Positions 1 through 6,500 of a stretch of DNA of 26,122 nt are shown here, in pieces. Origin of the DNA: a virus; the IMG/VR virus record IMGVR_UViG_3300042390_000283, positions 1-26,122 of that record; one strand, 5' to 3'. A program made the position numbers and the translations under genes. Below the pieces are notes generated by a model, which saw nothing but the letters and a program-made list of their open reading frames with translations, was not told the origin of the DNA and ran no database searches. Every line of letters starts with the position of its first letter. Position 1 is the first letter of the stretch.

Positions 1-171
1 GACTACAAGAAGGCTTTAACTGCATTGACTGGCAACGTTGAGATTAAACAAGAAAGAGTTACAGGCGGACGTAAGATTCCTATTCTCTCGAATGATGAAA
101 TTCAAATAAGATTAAATGAGAAATTGCGTTCAGCTTCTGCTGTAACAACGAGTTCAGTAACGTCGTTCTAA
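1..171 (+). CDS. Partial unknown protein, C-terminal end
   Basis: Frame 1 is open from the first base of the window to a TAA at 169-171, giving the last 56 residues of a protein whose start lies outside. The visible part is charged (stretches such as KQERVTGGRKIP) and ends in a Ser/Thr/Val-rich tail. I do not recognise a family. The stop codon overlaps the ATG of the next gene (TAATG), so the two are probably translated in series from one mRNA. The function cannot be told from this fragment; a DNA-metabolism gene would be a guess based only on position. Confidence 0.7.
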   Translation, partial: DYKKALTALTGNVEIKQERVTGGRKIPILSNDEIQIRLNEKLRSASAVTTSSVTSF

Positions 172-341
172 TGTTAAAGAAGTTAATTAATATAACAGCC
201 AGCCTGTCATTTACTTTGGCAGGTATGGTTGTTGTATTCATTACACTTAGTGGGGATACAAGAAGAATAGCTTTGATTTCTTCGGTGTCGGCATTACTAG
301 TGCACTACACCTATGAAATTTTAAGGAGCGACAATGACTAA
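171..341 (+). CDS. Small two-helix membrane protein
   Basis: An ATG overlapping the preceding TAA opens a 56-codon frame ending at TAA 339-341. The protein has a short basic N-terminus (MLKKL), one hydrophobic stretch at about residues 6-26, a charged turn (GDTRR), a second hydrophobic stretch at about 33-47, and an acidic tail. This is the outline of a small two-pass inner-membrane protein. No family was recognised; holin-like or superinfection-related roles are possible but unsupported. The next gene starts 8 bases before its stop, with an AAGGAG ribosome-binding site lying inside this gene's last codons, so the pair is translationally linked. Confidence 0.65.
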   Translation: MLKKLINITASLSFTLAGMVVVFITLSGDTRRIALISSVSALLVHYTYEILRSDND

Positions 342-787
342 GGGTTATCAACCTTCACATGATATAGATACTAAAGCAGGACGTAGGATTAATTGGAAGC
401 GCGACTTGGCTATTGGTCAAGAGCGGTGAAGATTTGTTTGAAGAGTTTATTAAATCATTAGATGATGCAGACTTTGAAATCAAGCGCGACATGTATCGTA
501 ACGGTCGCATGGTTGTAGAAGTAGAACAGAAACCTAAAGACAAAGATTGGAAGCCATCAGGTTTGGCTGTAACTAAAGCTAAGTACTGGGTGTACATGTT
601 TAGTGCAGATGCATACGCAGTGATTGAAGTTGCAAGACTAAAGAAGTATTTAAAGATTAATAATAAGATTCCATTGAAAACATTTGCACCATATAGTGCT
701 AACCCAACTAAGGGTTACTTGTTGATGGAAGAAGATGTAGTTAAACTCATGAGCTCAGAGCTCTACGACACCAAGGAGAAGAAATGA
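334..787 (+). CDS. PD-(D/E)xK nuclease-like phage protein, interrupted by +1 frame change at CGG
   Basis: Translation starts at ATG 334 with AAGGAG upstream and reads 30 codons to GAG 421-423. The zero frame then gives CGG and TGA (427-429). The conserved part continues one base on: skipping C424 gives GGT GAA and a frame open to TGA 785-787, for a 150-residue product. The joined protein reads DLAIGQE-GEDLFEEF, then FEIKRD (E48, K50), VVEVE and the stretch WKPSGLAVTKAKYW. That is the order seen in a common phage family resembling restriction-endonuclease-fold proteins: a GQxGE helix, ExK, then a PSG...A.YW strand. The downstream frame has only a TTG at 413 without a Shine-Dalgarno sequence, which argues against a separate gene. 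Its stop overlaps the next ATG (ATGA). Family placement is from motif memory; activity is unknown. Confidence 0.7.
424..429 (+). other. Recoding site 1: CGG followed by TGA, +1 shift to GGT
   Basis: The zero-frame codons are CAA GAG CGG TGA. The homologous reading needs GAG, skip C424, then GGT (Gly) GAA (Glu). The stop directly after CGG means unshifted translation gives only 31 residues. There is no obvious slippery repeat or strong Shine-Dalgarno-like sequence just upstream, so the CGG codon itself is the feature shared with the sites at 1138 and 2577. A one-base insertion from sequencing would look the same. Confidence 0.55.
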
Positions 788-1321
788 AACTACCAATCGT
801 TGAAGTTAAGTTATGCTCGCACCTAAAGAATGCTAAGCCAGGTCAACTTGCTGAAGCTAAGCTACGTAAGATTGAAGGTGGCGGCAAGCTTCACCATTGT
901 GCAGCAGATGCATACGAAGCTATGGATGCTGCAGCTAAAGCAGAAGGAATAGAATTAAAGCCAACAAGTGCAGGTGATACTTATCGTACACTTGCAGCCC
1001 AGCTCGCTGGCTTTAACCAACGCTACCAGTTGGAGCCTATCGAAGGACAAAGTACCAGGACATATGAAGGTAAGAAATGGTATTTGAAGAAGGGGATGGC
1101 TCCACTGGCTGCGCCAGGTACTAGCAAACATAACTTACGGAATTGCAGTTGACATTGCTAATGCCTCAGGTCCAAGACTTGAATGGCTAGTAAAGAATGC
1201 TCCTGAGTTTGGTTTCTCATGGGAAGTTGTACCCGAAGAACCATGGCACATCCGTTACGTAGCAGGAGATGCTATACCAGCACGCGTAAAGGCGTGGAAA
1301 GACGCTCAGACAGCCTCCTAG
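784..1321 (+). CDS. M15 (VanY-type) D,D-peptidase, interrupted by +1 frame change at CGG
   Basis: ATG 784 overlaps the preceding stop (ATGA), preceded by AAGGAG. The zero frame ends at TGA 1150-1152, just past the first Zn ligand. Skipping C1138 restores the family pattern: S114-K-H116-N-L-G119-I-A-V-D123 (the SxHxxGxAxD motif), then E152-P-W-H155, to TAG 1319-1321, 178 residues. Known biology: H116, D123 and H155 would bind Zn and E152 would be the catalytic base for cutting peptidoglycan stem peptides. The N-terminal part carries the YRTLAAQ segment typical of the fold. Without the frame change D123, E152 and H155 are lost and the product should be inactive. There is no signal peptide, so release would need the holin. 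It may be a second endolysin beside the lysozyme at 2594-3055. Confidence 0.8.
1138..1140 (+). other. Recoding site 2: TTA CGG A, +1 shift to GGA inside the Zn motif
   Basis: Zero frame reads CAT AAC TTA CGG AAT TGC AGT TGA. Skipping C1138 gives TTA GGA ATT GCA GTT GAC, restoring H-N-L-G-I-A-V-D. The Gly created by the shift is the strongly conserved Gly of the M15 SxHxxGxAxD motif. The local sequence TTACGGAATTGC nearly matches TTACGGATTGC at site 3. Confidence 0.6.
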
Positions 1322-1326
1322 AGGCC
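1314..1326 (+). other. Small hairpin at the end of the M15 gene
   Basis: GCCTC, CTA, GAGGC form a 5-bp stem with a 3-base loop spanning the TAG stop, and GAGGCCTC beside it is itself a palindrome. No U-run follows directly, so this is at best a weak terminator or mRNA-end structure before the sigma-like gene. Confidence 0.3.
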
Positions 1327-1356
1327 TCTCAGGGCATTATAGAATGATGTGTCCTG

Positions 1357-1749
1357 ATGTGGTTTCTAACGGTAACTAAAACTATGAACTTTAACAACAG
1401 AGAAATACCTCTAACCTACGACGAATTAAATAGCTTAGTTCCAGCCGGCGTACCAGAGAATCCATTCCAAGCTTTAATGGAAACTGCACCAGGTGAAACC
1501 GTACCACTATCATATGAAGAATTGATTGACTTTAAAGAAGCCATCATTGATTGTGTTGATATGTTATCTGAACAAGATAAGTTTATTATTGAAGCTGTTA
1601 CGTATGAACGTGTAACCTTTGCGGAACTTGGTTCTCGTTTAGGTGTATCATCAGTGCATGCATGGAGACTTTACAATGGTGCATTGAAGAACTTGAAACA
1701 GATTATGAGTATGCATGATGTATTCACAGATAGGTTTGACTTTGAATAA
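1357..1749 (+). CDS. Sigma-70 region 4-like DNA-binding protein
   Basis: The 130-residue frame holds a C-terminal helix-turn-helix of the sigma region 4 type: LSEQDKFIIEAV leads in, then VTFAELGSRLGVSS is the turn, followed by ALKNLKQIM. The N-terminal half is acidic with two similar pieces (LTYDELNSLV and LSYEELIDFK). It lacks sigma regions 1-3, so it is more likely a regulator that borrows region 4, or a minimal phage sigma-like factor acting with host RNA polymerase, than a full sigma factor. The start is uncertain: ATG 1357 and ATG 1384 are both possible and neither has a clear Shine-Dalgarno sequence; ATG 1384 (MNFNNREI) looks the more natural N-terminus. The last 35 bases overlap the next gene. 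Confidence 0.75.
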   Translation: MWFLTVTKTMNFNNREIPLTYDELNSLVPAGVPENPFQALMETAPGETVPLSYEELIDFKEAIIDCVDMLSEQDKFIIEAVTYERVTFAELGSRLGVSSVHAWRLYNGALKNLKQIMSMHDVFTDRFDFE

Positions 1750-2017
1750 TGATTGGGCACACCGAGTCTTTTCTTCTGCGGAACTAGAAGAGTTTAAATT
1801 AACATCTGAAAAGATTGTTTACAATGCAGAGAATGGTGTTGTATTAAACTTAGGCTTGTCTAACAATACTTGTATTGATGTTGTGCGCAACTGGGGTAAA
1901 GCTCATGCTGGTGACATAGAAGCCCAGAACTTTATGCTTGAATTCTTTGATGGCTTTGTAGAATACATTGAAGATTATTTAATTGAAGAAGGAATAAACT
2001 TTACAGACGAACAGTAG
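1715..2017 (+). CDS. Unknown acidic protein
   Basis: A 100-codon frame rich in Glu, Asp and Asn, without recognised domain, ending DEQ before TAG 2015-2017. The conserved-looking part begins at NNDWAHRVFSSAELEEF. The start could be ATG 1715 or 1718 inside the sigma-like gene, or TTG 1730 or 1736, none with a convincing ribosome-binding site. It lies in the +1 frame relative to the sigma-like gene, and that gene has AGG at the overlap (GAT AGG TTT), but AGG is read normally elsewhere here, so I treat them as two overlapping genes. The following gene has its own promoter in the last codons of this one. Confidence 0.6.
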   Translation: MMYSQIGLTLNNDWAHRVFSSAELEEFKLTSEKIVYNAENGVVLNLGLSNNTCIDVVRNWGKAHAGDIEAQNFMLEFFDGFVEYIEDYLIEEGINFTDEQ

Positions 2018-2036
2018 CCTGTTATAATATTTACAT
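2000..2036 (+). promoter_or_regulatory. Near-consensus sigma-70 promoter, nearly leaderless
   Basis: TTTACA (2000-2005), a 17-base spacer and a perfect TATAAT (2023-2028). Transcription would begin about 2034-2036, at or next to the ATG at 2037, so the mRNA would have almost no leader; indeed no Shine-Dalgarno sequence precedes this ATG. The spacer holds the inverted repeat AACAG-TAGC-CTGTT (2010-2023), which touches the -10 box and could be an operator. The promoter lies over the end of the preceding gene. Confidence 0.7.
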
Positions 2037-2799
2037 ATGAAGAAAGAAACTAAATATTATACATGTCGTGCTTGCAGTGCAAGTTTTAACCATACCATCA
2101 GGCAAGGTAGAGACCCGCAGTACTGCTCCGATGACTGCAGAGGTAAGAGCATAGACAAGACAGCAAAGCCAACGATATGGCATTTGAATTGTAAAGCTTG
2201 TAAAAAAGATTGGTCAATGGAACGCGTCAAACAAAGTGGACGCAAGCCACACTTCTGCCCTGACTGTTATGATGTAGCTAGTAAAGAACGTCATAACAAA
2301 AGACAGAAGGAACGTGACAGAAGTTATGTTCCTAAAACAGAACGTGCTTTGGCTGAACAAAAGATGATTAAGTGGATACCATTTGAACCATTGATAAAAG
2401 TATTATTACAAGGTCATATTAAAGATGAAGACTGGGCTGTTGTAGATTCACGTGACCGCAGCACAACAACGTACATGGCAAACAAATTAGGTTTGCAATA
2501 CAGTTCTATGGCTCGTTACTTAGAACCAGGTGCAAAGATTAATGCATACAAGGCGGATGAGTTTGCTATCCGTTTACGGATTGCACCCTATACTTATCTG
2601 GGGAATGGATTTCTATAAACTCGAGGTAGTTGATTTTCAAGTTGGGGAGAGACAGCGTGAGGCTTCACGAAAGTCCATGGCGCTAGCCCGTGAGCGTCGT
2701 ATAGATGCTTTGCTGCAGCAAGGTTACAGTCGAGAGTTAATAACAAAGGGAGGTCACCTCCGCAAACGCGACGTACCATCTCACGATGACCAGAGTTAA
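2037..2799 (+). CDS. Double zinc-finger, HTH-like protein, interrupted by +1 frame change at CGG
   Basis: The zero frame runs from ATG 2037 to TAA at 2618 (193 residues). It has two four-Cys clusters, C10/C13/C30/C34 and C52/C55/C74/C77, then a basic linker and a helix-turn-helix-like region (SRDRSTTTYMANKLGLQYSS). Near its end the frame reads ADEFAIRL then nonsense (RIAPYTYLG). Skipping C2577 gives ADEFAIRL-GLHPILIWGMDFY, a phrase I recognise from related phage DNA-binding proteins, and stays open to TAA 2797-2799, 253 residues in all. The last 70 residues are basic and helical (ASRKSMALARERR). Likely a DNA-binding regulator. Its 3' end overlaps the convergent lysozyme gene by about 206 bases. 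A GTG at 2530 in the second frame lacks a ribosome-binding site. Confidence 0.65.
2577..2579 (+). other. Recoding site 3: TTA CGG A, +1 shift to GGA
   Basis: Zero frame reads CGT TTA CGG ATT GCA CCC; skipping C2577 gives CGT TTA GGA TTG CAC CCT (R-L-G-L-H-P). Residue 181 becomes Gly. Unshifted translation adds 13 residues from CGG and stops at 2618. Confidence 0.55.
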
Positions 2800-3055
2800 T
2801 CTGTAGTAAGCCTGAGTCCCAACTCTTATTTCTATTTAGGTGATAAGTCATTTCACCTTTTTCATTCCACGTAGCATTAATTGCTTTGATGCGGCATCTT
2901 GATTCACGCCAAGCAATATAACTAAACTCTTTTACTGGCAGGCCAGCAGCTTTAATAGCGGGCTCCCACTTAGGACAGCTCTTGCTTTCAGCTGAGGCCG
3001 GCGATGGGAATAACATTAATAAAGATATGGCAATAGCCAATATAAGCTTACGCAA
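2594..3055 (-). CDS. Secreted lysozyme-like endolysin (SLT/goose-lysozyme-like fold)
   Basis: 153 codons from a TTG start (3053-3055) with AAGGAG seven bases upstream. Residues 1-22 form a signal peptide (basic start, long hydrophobic core, SPASA cleavage site), so export by the host Sec route is expected. The lysozyme/transglycosylase pattern follows: SYIAWRESRC with the likely catalytic Glu at 51, SWDSGLLQINS at about 79-89, and CNLAAAKHLYDAHGLAPW at 110-127. Cysteines at 27, 54, 98 and 110 may form disulfides outside the membrane. The reaction would be cleavage of the glycan strand of peptidoglycan. The last about 26 residues and part of the domain lie opposite the convergent zinc-finger gene. 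With the holin-like and lipoprotein genes upstream it forms a lysis cassette. Confidence 0.8.
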   Translation of the reverse strand: MRKLILAIAISLLMLFPSPASAESKSCPKWEPAIKAAGLPVKEFSYIAWRESRCRIKAINATWNEKGEMTYHLNRNKSWDSGLLQINSGHREMVRRVCGGDLPLLLTLDCNLAAAKHLYDAHGLAPWTFVKPHAVSPQLENQLPRVYRNPFPR

Positions 3056-3091
3056 TAGTTTTCTCCTTGTTAGGGGTTTATAATGAGAAGA

Positions 3092-3376
3092 TTACTCCTC
3101 TGGATTTGTTCCAGATTCTTCTTTCTTCTTGCTCTTCATACCGTTGGACATAACAAGTCCACCCAAACTTCCGGTTAGGAAGACGGTAAGAGTCTTAAGC
3201 AGGTCAATGAACGCTGCATCGTTTGGGCTTTGTTTGTCTACAGGCTGTGTTACAAACATGAGTGCGTAGACAAAACCAAATACAGACACGGCAAATACAA
3301 CAGCAAGTATTATACCTACTGAAAATATTAAACGTGCGTGTAGTTCTTCTCCAGAATATCTTTTAGGCTTAGCCAT
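3092..3376 (-). CDS. Holin-like two-TM membrane protein
   Basis: I start at ATG 3376 (MAKPKRYSGEE) because GGAG precedes it at good spacing; a longer frame to 3472 would run through the lipoprotein gene. The 94 residues have a basic N-terminus, a long hydrophobic stretch at about 15-43, a loop (QPVDKQSPNDA), a second hydrophobic stretch at about 61-76 (LTVFLTGSLGGLVM), and a charged KSKKKEE tail. Size, two membrane segments, charged tail and the position between a lipoprotein and a lysozyme fit a class II-like holin. The family cannot be confirmed by sequence alone. Confidence 0.7.
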   Translation of the reverse strand: MAKPKRYSGEELHARLIFSVGIILAVVFAVSVFGFVYALMFVTQPVDKQSPNDAAFIDLLKTLTVFLTGSLGGLVMSNGMKSKKKEESGTNPEE

Positions 3377-3378
3377 TT

Positions 3379-3543
3379 TTATTCTCCAATCAAATCTTTT
3401 GTGCAGGTTCCTGATGCTTCGCACACCGGTGGATTGCAATCCGTTTTTTCCCAGTTTTGTGGGTCTTGACATTCATATCTAAAACTCCCATCATATCCAC
3501 AGCTAGCAAGTAACAGTGTTGAGATAAATATTATTCTTTTCAT
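3379..3543 (-). CDS. Small lipoprotein of the lysis cassette
   Basis: A 54-codon gene. ATG 3541-3543 lies two bases after the stop of the giant internal protein, with GGATGA as a weak ribosome-binding site. The N-terminus MKRIIFISTLLLASC is a lipoprotein signal with lipobox LAS-C, so the mature protein would begin at Cys15 with a lipid anchor. The mature part is about 40 residues with five further cysteines (YECQ, TDCNPPVCEA, GTCT). It ends three bases before the holin-like start. By position it may be an outer-membrane spanin-type lipoprotein, which would suggest a Gram-negative host, but a Cys-rich lipoprotein of other use is equally possible. Confidence 0.7.
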   Translation of the reverse strand: MKRIIFISTLLLASCGYDGSFRYECQDPQNWEKTDCNPPVCEASGTCTKDLIGE

Positions 3544-3545
3544 GG

Positions 3546-6500
3546 TCATCCAGGCAAGTCTGGATTGTTGTTAAGCTCTCTGTTTTTTAGAGCTTGAAGT
3601 TGATAATATCTTCTTCTTATTTCATTCTTTTCTTGCGCTGGCAACAATCTAAATCCAGGCGAACCAATATAACTAGCAGCTGCTTGCAGTTCCTTGTCTA
3701 ATTTAGAACCAGTTATCTGTTGAATTATCTTTGGTTCATCTCCAGGTATTGCACTTAAGATTCTTCCAGCTAATCCAGCTTGTGGTACGAGTTGTGATAT
3801 CCAATATGCAAGTGTTGCTTCCTTGCGCGCTTGGTCACTGTCTCCTTCTTTTCTAATTGGTGCACCACTAAAGAATTGTTTATTAGCTGCTTGCTCTAAT
3901 GGAACTCTAAGTGGACCAACTAATGATGATAATAAATCTAATGCATTGCCAGAAGCAATTGACTCTAATTGGTTTGGTGGTCCTGCTCCAGGGAATCCAA
4001 GCTGTGGATTAAGATAAGCATTTGGTCCGCTAACTATTCCTCCGCTAGCTCCACCAGTCAGTGCACCAAGTGCAGCACCGGGTATGCCACCTACTGCGCC
4101 ACCAAATAAACCAGAACCTATTGCACCTAATGCTACGTTGACTGGTGTTGGAACATTTGGAATTTTAAATGCACCTTGTTCTCTTGTGTAGTCTGGGATG
4201 AATGGGCTTTCGGCTTCTTCATCACGAAGGTTGCGCTTAACGCTATTGTAAAGATTATATGCTTTAGGATTCATCCACATGTTCTCAAGTTGTAGTGGTA
4301 AGTTGCGCGATGCCCACATCCAGAAAGGTATTATAGATTTTCCATATTTATCAAGAGTATTTAATTCAGAGTAGTCAATCAAGTATTTGTTAACTCTATT
4401 AGCTGCTTCTTGTGGACTATAACCTTTTACTATTCCATCATACAACAAAGCAAAACGTGTGCTCTCTTCAATTTCGTTTCCAATTTTACGAAGTCCACGT
4501 AATGGAGCTGCTAATCCTGTTGATGCTTTCTCTAATACTTTTGATTGAGCACCAGGTATTGGGCGCTTAGGTGCACCAGATGGAAGCTTGCCAGTGTATG
4601 GAACCATACGTCCGGTAAATGGTGTTAAGCCTGTTGCTTGTCGACCAAAGATGCCAGTCTTACCTACGCCTGCAGCTTGTGTGATTTCACCAAACTGACC
4701 ATAGCCCGTTGCACCTGAAAGAGCAAGTGCATTGATGACTGCATCTTGATTAGCACCTTTATAGACGTCATAGATTTTATCAACTGGTACTCCATCGGCA
4801 ATCATTTTTTTTACTTCTCTATAAACTTTGAGACCTTCTACAAGATTCTTTGGATTGCCGCCTGCAGCTATTAACATGAAGACGTTGCCTAATGCGTTGC
4901 GTTGATGGAAACCAATTGAAGCAGTTGCAGTTGTCTTAAACATACTTGTATAATCTTTTAATAAGATGTTTGCTTTGCGCACTAACTCTGGGTCGTTGAG
5001 TTGATTAAAGTTTGTAATAAGATTTCTTACTTCATCATCAACTGCAATGTTAGGAATTGATGTTTTGTTTAAGGCAGTAAAACCATCTTCTAATAAGTCG
5101 CTAACTATATCCCAACGCTTTATGTCGCTTACTAAGAATTCTCCCTTAACTTTATTTGCTTGTGTTGCAACAGCAATTGCATAACTCTCTGCTTCATCTG
5201 TAAGCATTGCTGCCATTGGAGGAGTGATTGTTCCATCTGCAAGTCCTTCATCAATTTGTTTTACATAAGTTTTAAGTTCATCAACAGCAATATCAAATTC
5301 ACCTTTTAGTATTTTACTGCCACCAAGCTTTGCACTTATACCATCTAACATATCTACAACATTTTGTATTTGTGCAGGAGTCCAGTTAGTTAATTTCTCT
5401 GGTGTCATTATATTATTTATAATATTTTCAGCACTTGTTAATTCATCCATAGCTTTTTTAGTCAAAGGTTTTGTCGTTGTAATTGCTTTGCCTGTATCAT
5501 CAAGAGGGACTTGTTTAAATAAACGAGAAGCAGTTCCTGGTTGAACTCCTACATCTCCAATTACTCTAGGAACTGTGCCTAAAATTGTTTCACCATATGA
5601 CATGAATCTTGCATGGTTGTCTGCGTACTTTGCCAATGCTTCTGCTACATCAGTAGTAAAGAAATCAAACTTTACTTTTCCATATTGTCTAGCAATCTCA
5701 TTGAATCTATCAATGCCACCAGCAACATCAGCAGCAGTAAGTTTGTATCCAAACCAATCAGCTCCTTCTACAAGTTGTCTGTTTAAATAATTGCCAGCAA
5801 GCAATTCTGTTGGGTCAACTCCTAGTCCAGCTGCAACTGTTTTTAATCTACCCGTATTGCGTGCTCCCCATTCTAATGCTGCTGCACTTTGTGCATGTGG
5901 AAAATAAGCAGGAAGATTCCCAATAGGTGGACCACCTAATCTAGAAACTAATTCATTTGCTTCTGAATAAAGTTGGTCAGTAAAGTTATTTACTGCATCA
6001 TACACTGATTGTTGTTCTTTGCTTAGTGGCGGCAATCCTTTTGCTGCCCATTCTGCTGGGTCAGTATCCAAATATCTGTATACACCTTTAGAACCTTTTT
6101 TAAAATCTGAAAGCTTAGTAACTTGTTGAGTTAATTCTGTTGCTAAAAATTTTCTAGTAAGATTTAAATTACCACGATACATTGTATCTAAATTTAAAAG
6201 GGTAACATAATCAGTTGCGGTCTTTCCCGTTACAGTTCCTTGGCGTAAAGCTACGCGCATGTTTTTTATTTGTTCTGAACCAAGCAATCCGTTTTCACCA
6301 GCAGTAACTAATCTATTTAATATGGCTGCACCTTTAGGTGTATTGACAAACCATATACGTTGTTTAGCTACACCTTTACCTATTAAGTTTGTAAATACAT
6401 CAGTGCCAGGAATTGTAAATTTTTGAAGTGTTGGCAGACCGATTCTTATTCCACCCTTGACACCAAGTAAATTAGCCGCGTCACCGGTTATTGCAGCATA

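Noticed and set aside
413-787. Separate gene beginning at TTG 413
   Set aside because: No ribosome-binding site precedes the TTG, and the family phrase DLAIGQ lies in the upstream frame, so it is the second half of a frame-shifted gene.
1715-1749. Fusion of the sigma-like and the acidic gene by a fourth +1 shift at AGG
   Set aside because: AGG is read normally elsewhere (for example 386-388 and the end of 8041-9003), and no conserved phrase spans the join.
2530-2799. Separate gene beginning at GTG 2530
   Set aside because: Its first residues before GLHP do not look like a real N-terminus and no ribosome-binding site is seen; it continues the zinc-finger gene after CGG 2577.
3092-3472. Longer start of the holin-like gene at 3472
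   Set aside because: It would run in another frame across the lipoprotein gene, and ATG 3376 has a GGAG ribosome-binding site.
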